A stretch of DNA of 12,119 nt from NCBI GenBank assembly GCA_003647525.1, contig QMMZ01000019.1, positions 1 through 12,119 on the forward strand. The letters run 5' to 3'. The notes beneath the pieces were generated by a model, which saw only the letters and a list, made by a program, of their open reading frames with translations, did not search any database and had not been told where the DNA came from. This document shows, in pieces, positions 1 to 7,180 of the stretch. The stretch comes from Deltaproteobacteria bacterium. GTDB lineage: Bacteria; Desulfobacterota; Desulfobacteria; Desulfobacterales; ETH-SRB1. How positions within the stretch are numbered: position 1 is the first letter of the stretch; each line of letters begins with the position of its first letter. A program made the position numbers and the translations under genes.

Positions 1-752
1 AGGATAGGAACATTAGTGCGCCCAATGACTTTAGCCGGATCGTCAGGGTCCAAAAACAATGCTCCTATCCTGAAAAGAGGGCCTGAACACGTATCCTTGA
101 TACCGTAGTAGATCACCAGCCACCTGCCGTCTTTGAGCCTGACAGGAGGCGCGGCATCGCCAACCCTGTTGGCGTCCCAATGGCCCGGCCTGGACGATAT
201 TAACACCTTTGAACCGCCCCAGTATATAAGGTCATCAGAATAACTGATCCAGATGCGTTCGCCGGACCAGGGCCGCTCGAGTCTTGCGTATCTGCCGTTT
301 ATCTTTTCCGAAAAAAGTGTTCCGCCCTTGGTGTCCACAGAGGAGATCAGGCCTATCCTGGTAATGCTATTGAAATCGTCTGTCCTGGCCAGTCCTATCC
401 TGTACCCATAGTGACTCTCCGCAATATACGTAACAAAATAGGTGTCTTCAAAGGGGGTGATCCGTGCATCCATGACACTGATCTCTTCATACTTCTTGTA
501 TGGTTCTTCTTCTGAAGGTTCCATAAAAGGTTTTTCGTCCACCTCAAAACAAAGGCCGTCTTTGCTTTTCGCAATATACAGGCTCTTTTGACCGCTCAAA
601 TTTTCAATGGTTACGAGTAAAAGGTATGTGCCGCGGAACTTGACAGCGCCTGCATTGCAGATATCCGAGGCTGGAAACGGCAGATCCTCGAGGGTAATAA
701 TAGGATTGTCCTTCCAGCGATGGATAATATCTGGTTGTTCTTTTTGAGGCAT
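1..752 (-). CDS. GH130 glycoside phosphorylase, 3' part missing
   Basis: This gene runs off the left edge; 250 codons from its ATG are visible. The product resembles glycoside hydrolase family 130, five-bladed propeller enzymes that mostly phosphorolyse beta-mannosides to alpha-mannose 1-phosphate. Visible family traits are an NAGAV segment near residue 35, a VMDAR segment in the position of the conserved Glu/Met-Asp-Ala/Pro-Arg that carries the catalytic Asp, a GGTLF blade motif, a YSDDLIYWG segment, and the GDAAPP / WLVIYYG blade towards the end. AAGGA lies about 8 nt before the ATG. The start is only 3 nt after the TAA of the second GH130 gene, so the two are surely cotranscribed and translationally close. 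It is a paralogue of that neighbour, not a duplicate copy; the sequences differ widely. Exact substrate linkage (beta-1,2 or beta-1,4) cannot be read from this. A non-catalytic or hydrolytic GH130 remains possible. Confidence 0.88.
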   Translation of the reverse strand, partial: MPQKEQPDIIHRWKDNPIITLEDLPFPASDICNAGAVKFRGTYLLLVTIENLSGQKSLYIAKSKDGLCFEVDEKPFMEPSEEEPYKKYEEISVMDARITPFEDTYFVTYIAESHYGYRIGLARTDDFNSITRIGLISSVDTKGGTLFSEKINGRYARLERPWSGERIWISYSDDLIYWGGSKVLISSRPGHWDANRVGDAAPPVRLKDGRWLVIYYGIKDTCSGPLFRIGALFLDPDDPAKVIGRTNVPI

Positions 753-755
753 GAT

Positions 756-1808
756 TTATTCCTTTAAAAGGGTTGAAAGTATCTGCTCAACAGAAGAAAC
801 AGCGAGGCAAGTGGTCTCATCACAAGATCCGTAATACATGAAAAGCTGGCCGTCTTTTATGACCATTCCATTTGTAAACACAACATTTCCAAAAAAACCG
901 TCTGTCTCGTATTCGCATTCAGGTTCGAGCAAAGGAGTCTTTCCGCGCTTTACAACCTTCCATGGCCGCTCAAGATCTAGCAGCATTGCAAAAAGACTGT
1001 ACCTGGAGTTTTTTCCCTTAGCATGATAGATGCAGAGCCACCCTTTATCTGTTTTTATCGGGGCGCTGCCGCCGCCGATCTTCATGGATTCATAAACCAT
1101 ATCACGTGGCCGGGCAATGCATTTGTGATTGCCCCAGTGCAGAAGGTCAGGCGACTGCGCATACCAGATTGATGGCTTGCCAAATCCGCTGTTATTGGGC
1201 CGGTGCAGGGCAACATATTTATTGTTTATTTTTTCCGGGAATATTGAAACATCCTTGTTTTCCGGATGGAATATAATTCCTTTCTTTTTATATTCCTTAA
1301 AGTCGGTCGTTGTTGCCATGGCCGTGCACCAACTGTCAGTTGATATGATGGTATAGTTTATGTAATAGGTTCCGTCAATGCATACAATCCGCGCATCTTC
1401 CATGCCGTACTCTTCATCAGGAGAGCAAGGATAGATAAACGGCGCCGGTTCAACCGTAAAGTTAATGCCGTCAATGCTGCGCGCCAGACGCAGGTGGCTG
1501 ATGCTGGAAAGATAATCCTTGCCCCTGTACACAACACCGCGTGTATCCTTGAGTGACAGATCAGGATCATGAGGATGGAACTCCTTACTCCCAGGAATGC
1601 CCCGCCCCTGGTAAAATCTGTAGACCGGAACCCTAATCATCTTGTCCGGTTTTGAAATACAACTTTCCGCCACTCGCAAAAGCAGTATGACTTCATCATT
1701 AAAAAGAACAGCGCCTGGATTAAAGGCTCCGCGAACACAGTATTCCTCTGCTGAAGGTTTGACATCAGACGGACAAATTAAAGGATTTTTTTCAGATCGT
1801 TTAAACAT
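756..1808 (-). CDS. GH130 glycoside phosphorylase (second copy), 350 aa
   Basis: Full-length GH130-type protein of about 350 residues, the usual family size. Key segments are FNPGAV near residue 30, RVPVYRF, a YGMEDARIV segment around residue 135 with the expected catalytic Asp, IFPEKINNKYVALHRP (the propeller motif around the conserved basic residues), LLHWGNHK, and GGGSAPIKTDKGWLCIYHAK. The reading frame is open upstream to 1901, but the ATG at 1808 is preferred: it has AGGAGA about 6 nt upstream and begins where GH130 similarity starts, and upstream codons overlap the GT4 gene. The gap to the GT4 stop is 10 nt, and the next GH130 follows after 3 nt, so this is the middle gene of an operon. 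In Thermoanaerobacter, adjacent GH130 genes (Teth514_1788/1789) act on beta-1,2-mannosides; a comparable division between long and short substrate is an inference here. Cytoplasmic: no signal peptide is visible. Confidence 0.9.
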   Translation of the reverse strand: MFKRSEKNPLICPSDVKPSAEEYCVRGAFNPGAVLFNDEVILLLRVAESCISKPDKMIRVPVYRFYQGRGIPGSKEFHPHDPDLSLKDTRGVVYRGKDYLSSISHLRLARSIDGINFTVEPAPFIYPCSPDEEYGMEDARIVCIDGTYYINYTIISTDSWCTAMATTTDFKEYKKKGIIFHPENKDVSIFPEKINNKYVALHRPNNSGFGKPSIWYAQSPDLLHWGNHKCIARPRDMVYESMKIGGGSAPIKTDKGWLCIYHAKGKNSRYSLFAMLLDLERPWKVVKRGKTPLLEPECEYETDGFFGNVVFTNGMVIKDGQLFMYYGSCDETTCLAVSSVEQILSTLLKE

Positions 1809-1818
1809 GTAATTTCTC

Positions 1819-2955
1819 CTATTCCCCGGCAAATACATACCGGGTTTTGCATTCCAGTTTAACGCCAAACTGTTCATAAACATCAAGGGTCTGCTGCGCA
1901 ATAATGTCCCAGGAGATATTTTTTCTGATATAGGTCAGTGCATTTTGAGAAAACTTTTTGTATACATCCCGATCAGTGAGCAGCGTTACAATCCTGTCAA
2001 CATATTCGTCATCGGTTTGTGCATAAAATCCTGTTTCTGATTTCTCAATAGTATCGACAAATGCGGGAAGATTTGATGTGACTACAGGTTTGCCAAAGGT
2101 CATTGCATGTGCCATTATGCCGCTTTGACCTCCTGCAGTATAGGGCAAAACCACGATATCAGCAGCGCTTAGAATCGTATCAAAAGTTTTCTGGGGAAAC
2201 TGGCCCCTGAACACTTCAATACGGTCTCTAACAGGTGAGTTATTTATCTTTTCAAAAAGCATTTTGCGGTAGATGCTGAATTCAAGCACCCTGAGTTTTC
2301 CGGACAGCACCAGCCATGCATCCGGAACCTTTTTAACTATCTGCGGGAAAAGTTCCACAATTCTGTCAAAACACTTGGTTGGTCGAAAATACCCTGCCAG
2401 CAGGATTACTTTTCTTCCTTTAAGGTCGAGTTTTTTCTTGGCATCAGGGATCGGGTCCATGTCTCGCGCGCCATGCGGAATAAGAAAAATCTTTGACTGA
2501 TCTGTATCAAAAACCGTTTGTAATATATCGACATGTTCTTGTTCATGCACAATAATGCCGTCAAGTTCCCTGCACATGGTTCTTAAGATGAGCTTTTTTC
2601 GAAACTCAAATTCTTTCCGAACAGTATGAAAGGTTGCTATAACCGGAGTACCAGTGGATTTAAGGCGGTAAATCAGTTCAAGTACGGCAATGCCGTCTAA
2701 TTCACCATACAGGCCGAATTCGTGCTGAATATGGACAAGATCGGGTGTAACCTTAATAACTGCGTTAAAAATCTTGCCGGCGATGCCGTCTTCTCTGGGA
2801 GAGTATGAAGGGTAAACATGCCTTCCCTCAGCTCCGTTCTGGCTGATAATATGAATCTCACTATGCAACCTCGCCAGGGCTTCAACCAAAAAGCTGGTAT
2901 ATGTTCCAATACCGCATTCAATAGGTGGATATGTTGATACAAATGCTACACGCAT
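1819..2955 (-). CDS. GT4-family glycosyltransferase, 378 aa
   Basis: Retaining GT-B glycosyltransferase of the GT4 type, expected to move a sugar (perhaps mannose) from a nucleotide donor in the cytoplasm. The N-terminus MRVAFVSTYPPIECGIGTYT gives the first Rossmann strand and the Gly-rich acceptor/donor loop. DLVHIQHEFGLYG (around residue 77) and IPHGARD follow, and the donor-binding region is VVLPYTAGGQSGIMAHAM followed by GKPVVTSNLPAF. The usual E-x7-E pair of GT4 enzymes is not there: the positions read as Gln and His. The start is the ATG at 2955, preceded by GGAGAG at suitable spacing; a longer frame reaches 3003 but adds only unconvincing residues. It is first in the operon GT4 -> GH130 -> GH130, which couples a sugar transferase to phosphorylases of the same product; this link is inferred. 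No convincing promoter was found in the 122 nt upstream, although a TTGACA exists at 3028-3033 (minus). Confidence 0.9.
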   Translation of the reverse strand: MRVAFVSTYPPIECGIGTYTSFLVEALARLHSEIHIISQNGAEGRHVYPSYSPREDGIAGKIFNAVIKVTPDLVHIQHEFGLYGELDGIAVLELIYRLKSTGTPVIATFHTVRKEFEFRKKLILRTMCRELDGIIVHEQEHVDILQTVFDTDQSKIFLIPHGARDMDPIPDAKKKLDLKGRKVILLAGYFRPTKCFDRIVELFPQIVKKVPDAWLVLSGKLRVLEFSIYRKMLFEKINNSPVRDRIEVFRGQFPQKTFDTILSAADIVVLPYTAGGQSGIMAHAMTFGKPVVTSNLPAFVDTIEKSETGFYAQTDDEYVDRIVTLLTDRDVYKKFSQNALTYIRKNISWDIIAQQTLDVYEQFGVKLECKTRYVFAGE

Positions 2956-3077
2956 GCTGCTCTCCTTTCCGCTTTTAACCCGCCATTTCATCTGAACTGA
3001 CACCGTTCTTCCCTAAATGAGGCCACATGTCAACCTTTCCGCCTGAGGATTAGGCTAAAAATTCTTTATTTTTTCAA

Positions 3078-3779
3078 TTAAATTTCGGGAAGTACCATGT
3101 ACATATTGCTTGAATGATCATCATTTAAAGCGGGTAACGAATAGGCAGGTCGCTGGCTGGAAACGAGGAAAACACCCTCTGACATTAAATCCGAGAAATA
3201 TGCTTCTAAATTTTTTACAAAATTCTTGAACCATTTAGGGTAGGTTACTTTTAAAGATTTAAACCCTTTGATTATCTGCTCCTCGATCTTCGAACTGTTA
3301 ACCAGAACATCGAAAATATAAAAAAGATCCTTTGCCATTTTTGCCTTTTCTTTTCGCCTGGTGAATACCAGTCCTTTATGCAATATGTATGCTTCCGGCG
3401 ATGGGACTTTAACTCTTAAATGTTGAGTGTTTCCCTCGACAGGGAAATCATCAATCTCAACTTCGATTACATTTTCGAGGGCAATTGAAATATACTGCAG
3501 AGCTTCAGCATGCAAACCTTTCTGAACTTCGATCACCACATCTTCTTTGGAGCCCTTCTTATCAGTAAGAAATTCAATTTCAACTTCCCAACCATCAATG
3601 GCACCTTCATAATGAATTATTGGTGGCGTATACAAAGTTTTAAAAACTGACTTTAAGCCTGCATCCATAAGTAATTGATCTAATGTTTTTGATCCAATAA
3701 CAGGAAGTTTATCTTTTACCATCAAGTCAATGTCCAGCGTTCTGATGGAGTCTTTCGATTTGTTACCTAAAAGCTTCAC
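3078..3779 (-). CDS. AbiEii-like nucleotidyltransferase, putative toxin, 233 aa
   Basis: Looks like the nucleotidyltransferase partner of AbiEi-type regulators. The DNA polymerase-beta-type active site is visible as RTLDIDLMV at residues 13-21 (two metal-binding Asp), with a candidate third acidic residue in GWEVEIEFL near residue 66. PSPEAYILHKGLVF and the KAKDLFYIFDVL-like segment at 127-160 are typical of the C-terminal part of AbiEii/MenA-like proteins. It begins with GTG overlapping the TGA of the upstream gene (GTGA), and a TGA two codons upstream in frame excludes an earlier start. As a result, the usual 25-40 residue N-terminal segment with the hG-G/S motif is missing or replaced by LLGN at residues 3-6, so activity is uncertain. 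Known AbiEii and MenA toxins nucleotidylate tRNA acceptor ends or use GTP; transfer of that role here is inference. Alternative: an inactive or diverged member. Confidence 0.72.
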   Translation of the reverse strand: MKLLGNKSKDSIRTLDIDLMVKDKLPVIGSKTLDQLLMDAGLKSVFKTLYTPPIIHYEGAIDGWEVEIEFLTDKKGSKEDVVIEVQKGLHAEALQYISIALENVIEVEIDDFPVEGNTQHLRVKVPSPEAYILHKGLVFTRRKEKAKMAKDLFYIFDVLVNSSKIEEQIIKGFKSLKVTYPKWFKNFVKNLEAYFSDLMSEGVFLVSSQRPAYSLPALNDDHSSNMYMVLPEI

Positions 3780-4846
3780 CTTTCAAAAAGCTGTTTCAGG
3801 CGTTTTTCATATATGTGTTCAGCCTGTTCTAAACCACGAATAGGATAGTTATAAAGGTCAAGATAAAGTTGAATGTCTGAAACAACCCACGATTCTTTTA
3901 CTTTTTGCTTTTTATAAAAAACTGAATGCTTGTAATAAGGAATTAAGAAAATAACATTTTCTCCTTGCTGGACTTTGCTTAGTTTCAACTTTTCCTTGAA
4001 AAATTCGATACTCTCCAAGTCTTGTATATAAACATGAATCTCATTAAACACAGCATATGGTGAAATGATATTAGCCACGGCATGAAGGCTAAATGCGTAT
4101 TTAATTTTGTTTGGAACATTCAGGCTGCGTACTTTTTTTATTATCTCGTTCGGGTCTTTTGCCATACAGAAATATTTAGCTTCTTGATTTTTTTTGTAAT
4201 TATATTCACGAGTCCAGTCTTCCAAAATATATTTTGGATCTTTTACTCTGATTTTCGAATTCAGCCGCAGAGCATAATTCCTGCTTTCTAGTTCCCGTGC
4301 CATTCTTGATACAAAACCAGGATCGAGTTTTACTGATTGGGCAAGTTCCCGAACTCCCCACAGTTTTTCTTTGTCAGATAGTATAGCCCGAAGAATAAGC
4401 GAAGCTTTATCGGAGAAAGGGCTTCTACTTTTCCTTATTTCAGGAAAACTATTCGGAAAACCCACACGTTCGATATATAAACTCCCATGCTCTAAAAAAA
4501 CATTTCCAGAAAGGTCTAAAAAATTTATACCTGCCTTTTTTAATTCTGCTCTTTTGTCCTGGCTTAAATATCGCGCTAAAATAACTGGTTCGAAACCATG
4601 ATTTTGCTCAACATAGGACTTCAACTGTAATATTTTATCCCTAAAAATCGGCAAATTTTTCTGCAATATCACTTCACCGGCCAATTTAAACTTTTGGTTT
4701 TTAAAACAAACCTGCGCTATAAAATCAGGATCCCCCGGTTCATTAGGAAAAGGCATTTCCTCTATATGAAGATTTAGGCCCCTGACAGGAATCAAATCTT
4801 TTATGCGCTTTCTGAGTTGTTCAATTATTTCTGATTCAATTTTCAT
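3776..4846 (-). CDS. AbiEi-like antitoxin/transcription regulator, 356 aa
   Basis: Probable antitoxin half of an AbiE-type (type IV) toxin-antitoxin pair. Residues 1-130 form an alpha/beta domain with AGEVILQ, PVILARYLSQDKRAELKKAG and a LDLSGNVFLE segment (110-119), a pattern I associate with AbiEi-family proteins that have a nuclease-like fold in front of a DNA-binding domain. Residues 145-200 are a winged helix-turn-helix (ILRAILSDKEKLWGVRELAQ, then DPGFVSRMARELES, then a basic wing). Residues 215-356 are a less recognisable C-terminal domain. It overlaps the nucleotidyltransferase by GTGA, so the stop/start coupling fixes stoichiometry. AbiEi proteins repress their own promoter; a 20-nt palindrome at 4865-4884 just upstream suits this. 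The start is ATG at 4846 with a weak Shine-Dalgarno sequence. It could also be a stand-alone regulator rather than an antitoxin. Confidence 0.75.
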   Translation of the reverse strand: MKIESEIIEQLRKRIKDLIPVRGLNLHIEEMPFPNEPGDPDFIAQVCFKNQKFKLAGEVILQKNLPIFRDKILQLKSYVEQNHGFEPVILARYLSQDKRAELKKAGINFLDLSGNVFLEHGSLYIERVGFPNSFPEIRKSRSPFSDKASLILRAILSDKEKLWGVRELAQSVKLDPGFVSRMARELESRNYALRLNSKIRVKDPKYILEDWTREYNYKKNQEAKYFCMAKDPNEIIKKVRSLNVPNKIKYAFSLHAVANIISPYAVFNEIHVYIQDLESIEFFKEKLKLSKVQQGENVIFLIPYYKHSVFYKKQKVKESWVVSDIQLYLDLYNYPIRGLEQAEHIYEKRLKQLFER

Positions 4847-4864
4847 CGTTGTCTATATTTAATA

Positions 4865-4884
4865 TGTTGTCCAGTTGGTCAACA
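4865..4884. promoter_or_regulatory. Palindromic operator candidate of the AbiE-like operon
   Basis: Inverted repeat TGTTGTCC-AGTT-GGTCAACA, 7 of 8 positions matching, 18 nt upstream of the AbiEi-like ATG. On the minus strand a TATAAT lies at 4890-4895, which would place the transcription start at about 4883, inside the palindrome. No good -35 is seen at 17 nt, so the promoter call is weaker than the palindrome. Autorepression by the winged-helix AbiEi-like protein is inferred from how AbiEi behaves. Confidence 0.45.
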
Positions 4885-4923
4885 TTTACATTATAAGCAA
4901 CATAAATTCAAGAAAATTATAAC

Positions 4924-5039
4924 TATAGGTATCCTCATATGACTTGATGATAAAATATTTACAGAAGTGTCCACAACGGCCTTGATAAACAGAGAATTTA
5001 TTATTGAAAACCGTATCAAGTCATATGAGGATACCTATA
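4924..5039. repeat. 116-bp element with 25-bp perfect inverted repeats
   Basis: Arms 4924-4948 and 5015-5039 are exact reverse complements (25 of 25), starting TATAGGTATCC and ending GGATACCTATA, separated by 66 nt with no ORF. Allowing one bulged A, the pairing continues three more bases outward. It lies between the end of the RNA ligase/methyltransferase operon and the AbiE-like promoter. The ends would allow a TA target duplication, so a small MITE is possible; a long RNA hairpin is the alternative. The loop is too large for a simple terminator and no T-run follows on either strand. Confidence 0.7.
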
Positions 5040-5084
5040 AGTTGAGCGATTTTTTGCGAAGAAATGTGCCGAGATCTTGATGCA

Positions 5085-5102
5085 GTCCCGCCTGGGCGGG
5101 AC
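5085..5102. repeat. GC-rich 18-nt palindrome
   Basis: GTCCCGCC-TG-GGCGGGAC is a perfect 8-bp palindrome with a 2-nt centre. It is 83 nt beyond the methyltransferase stop on the minus strand. No T-run follows, so it is not a standard intrinsic terminator. Its G+C content stands out from the AT-rich surroundings, which suggests a REP-like or protein-binding palindrome. No second copy is present in the window. Confidence 0.5.
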
Positions 5103-5185
5103 GAAAAGCGTAGGCATACCAATGGACCGGTTAGAGTTGCCGGCAGATCATTTCTTTCACAGCTTATCTGAGTGGTAAGGAAATT

Positions 5186-6031
5186 CTATATTATCAAGTC
5201 TGTTTTCTGACATTTTAAAAATACAAGGCCCGCCCAGCCTTTTTCAAATTCTTTCCATTTACATTCAAAGTACTTTTCCGTGTATAAATCAACAACAGAT
5301 ATAGCTTCATCACTCTTTATTCCGGAAAGTACAACAGAACCACCAGGCTCTGTCATTTTAACGAGCCTGTGATATATATTCATTAATGTCGGATATCTTA
5401 AATTTGCAGTTATCAATGTAAACTTAGTATTTAAATCCTCTAAGGACATATTTTTAATTACAAATTTATCCTCAAGTTTGTTAATTTTTGCATTATCCCT
5501 GGCTTCTTTTATGGAACATGGATCAATATCAACACCAACAGCATTTTTAATTCCCAGCAGTAATGCCGTTATTCCCAAAACACCGGAGCCTGTTCCAATA
5601 TCAAGAACGCTTGTTTTATCTTTTCCTTCTAATAAATTTGTTTTATTTAAAGCATACTCTATCCCTCTTATTGCCAGCCTGGTTGTTGGATGCCGGCCAT
5701 TGCCGAATGAAACGCCCTGGCACATCTCAATTACCACATCATCTGCTTTGGGTTTATAATAAAATCCCGGCGGTTTCAGAATGACGTGGTTTGATATGCG
5801 AACAGGTTTGTTGAAAGACTTCTCTATAAATGTCCGGCCATAATGACATGTATATGCCAGGAAGTTTTCTGTTACCAAGCCCTTTATAAGTGATCTTATT
5901 TCTTTTCTTTTTAAAGAATATTTTCTGGATAATGCTTTTTCCAGTTCTCCCGGCGTGACCTTTCTTCGGCTATTTTCGATAATATCAAGCAATTCCTTTT
6001 TAATCGCCTTGTTATCAGCCTGTAAATACAA
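5186..6031 (-). CDS. PrmA-like SAM-dependent methyltransferase with N-terminal extension, 281 aa
   Basis: Class I methyltransferase close to the ribosomal protein L11 methyltransferase (PrmA) group. SFGNGRHPTT at residues 108-117 matches the PrmA-type FGTGxHPTT loop; DIGTGSGVLG (144-153) binds SAM, with VDIDP (167-171) as the acidic ribose contact and ITANL (207-211) in place of the catalytic-region motif. Residues 1-70 are instead helical and charged (EKALSRKYSLKRKEIRSLIK), winged-helix-like, unlike the PrmA N-terminal L11-binding domain. The start is TTG at 6031, supported by GGAGGAG 8 nt upstream, which is stronger than any ATG choice. It follows the RNA ligase by 49 nt on the same strand, so both are probably one operon. 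The substrate may be a protein or an RNA other than L11; the target is unknown. Cytoplasmic. Confidence 0.82.
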   Translation of the reverse strand: MYLQADNKAIKKELLDIIENSRRKVTPGELEKALSRKYSLKRKEIRSLIKGLVTENFLAYTCHYGRTFIEKSFNKPVRISNHVILKPPGFYYKPKADDVVIEMCQGVSFGNGRHPTTRLAIRGIEYALNKTNLLEGKDKTSVLDIGTGSGVLGITALLLGIKNAVGVDIDPCSIKEARDNAKINKLEDKFVIKNMSLEDLNTKFTLITANLRYPTLMNIYHRLVKMTEPGGSVVLSGIKSDEAISVVDLYTEKYFECKWKEFEKGWAGLVFLKCQKTDLII

Positions 6032-6080
6032 TCTTTATACTCCTCCGGGAAAGACTCCGCTTTAAAATAAATTCAAAGGC

Positions 6081-7103
6081 CTAAAATTCTCCATCAACGA
6101 TGTTCATGAAATTAAGGCGTATCAGCTCCGCACATTGCTGACTCAGTTTACGTGTCAATTGCTTCCGCTCTTTTTTTGCAAGTCCATTATATTCCTCGAT
6201 GTAGTCCTTGAAAAAATCATCAAGTATATCTTTTGAAAAAAGTTGTATGAGTTTGCCAAATTCCTTTTGCCCAATCGGCCCGTTTTTTGATAATACGTTG
6301 CGAAGCCGGTTTTCTGTGATAAGGCTCTCCATCTCGTTAAATAGTTCTTCGCCTTTTTCATACAACGTCATCTTGGGCTTTTTTGGACTGTCTCTTGCCT
6401 TTGCTTTTTCCGCCCATTTCTCATTCTTGTTTTTAAGAATTACTCTTGTTTTATCACTAAGAAATTTAGGAATTGCCGGTTTTATCACAACACCTTCACA
6501 TATGTTATCTTCGAGTTCGGGAAGACCCAGCCATGCGGAAATCTGAGAAGGAAAGCTGTTTGAATATTTCAAGCATTCTTCAAACGTGCCCCTGAAAATA
6601 GTTTTTGCATACAAAAAACCGGTCATCTCCATGACCTGGTTGAACTTATCTACATCGAGCAATTGGCCATCTATCGCCACATCAATGGCGTAAAAGTCGT
6701 TGTGCGGCGTGTAAAAAATACCTTTCTGAATTCTTGTGGCAGAAGTATCCTTTTCCACATCGTTGTGAGGATATGTTCCGCCGACTAATTCACCATATAC
6801 AGCCAACTCACTAAAATCGCAGCCTTCTTTCTTTAAAATCGCGTAGAGCTTTTTAACTCTTTCCCTGTTTTTGTCTTCAACCGGCATATAGTCATAAAAG
6901 TTATCTTGTATAAAACCACTCCTCTTGGCGGATTTCAGATCCTTTCCGTCATACCAGAAAGAAAGATTGGCGCCATGCGCCTTTTCCTGTAAAACAAATT
7001 CGCCTTCGTCTAATTTTTCCACAGCAAGAATATCAAGAAACTTTTTGCGATAACTATTTTCAATGTCGAAATATTTTCTAAATCTCGTAGTTTCTCTCCT
7101 CAC
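6081..7103 (-). CDS. T4 Rnl2-type ATP-dependent RNA ligase, 340 aa
   Basis: Seals 3'-OH to 5'-phosphate ends in RNA through ligase-AMP and RNA-adenylate steps. All nucleotidyltransferase motifs are present in order: motif I KAHGAN (Lys41 nucleophile), motif Ia around RSG 61-63, motif III VYGELVGG (102-109), IIIa FYAIDV (137-142), motif IV EGVVIK (203-208), motif V VILKNKN (221-227). The N-terminus FRKYFDIENSYRKKF aligns with the start of T4 Rnl2, and the length matches T4 Rnl2 (about 334), including a C-terminal helical domain (about 240-340) that Rnl2 needs for end joining. The start is GTG at 7103; the Shine-Dalgarno-like AGGAGAG actually lies just inside it, so a non-canonical start a few codons later is possible but no ATG exists there. 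The methyltransferase follows 49 nt downstream. Rnl2 ligases are best known from phage and kinetoplastid editing and are sporadic in bacteria; the RNA target here is unknown. Confidence 0.93.
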   Translation of the reverse strand: MRRETTRFRKYFDIENSYRKKFLDILAVEKLDEGEFVLQEKAHGANLSFWYDGKDLKSAKRSGFIQDNFYDYMPVEDKNRERVKKLYAILKKEGCDFSELAVYGELVGGTYPHNDVEKDTSATRIQKGIFYTPHNDFYAIDVAIDGQLLDVDKFNQVMEMTGFLYAKTIFRGTFEECLKYSNSFPSQISAWLGLPELEDNICEGVVIKPAIPKFLSDKTRVILKNKNEKWAEKAKARDSPKKPKMTLYEKGEELFNEMESLITENRLRNVLSKNGPIGQKEFGKLIQLFSKDILDDFFKDYIEEYNGLAKKERKQLTRKLSQQCAELIRLNFMNIVDGEF

Positions 7104-7121
7104 TTCCTATCATATCCCAAA

Positions 7122-7179
7122 GGGGAATAACTTTTGGTTTGTACCGTTCTTTAACAAAAGAAACCCAAAAGAAATCCCC
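7122..7179. repeat. Imperfect inverted repeat upstream of the RNA ligase
   Basis: Arms 7122-7140 and 7161-7179 pair as GGGGA ... CTTTTGGTTT with AAACCCAAAAG ... TCCCC, with a one-base bulge and a short internal mismatch, around a 20-nt loop. It sits between the RNA ligase start and the point where the transposase remnant at 7181 loses similarity, so it may be an inserted palindrome or the remnant's original end. A role in ligase expression is possible but not shown. Confidence 0.45.
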
Positions 7180-7180
7180 C

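Noticed and set aside
4924..5039. Intrinsic terminator for the RNA ligase/methyltransferase operon
   Set aside because: A 66-nt loop, no T-run on either strand and AT-mixed arms do not fit an intrinsic terminator.
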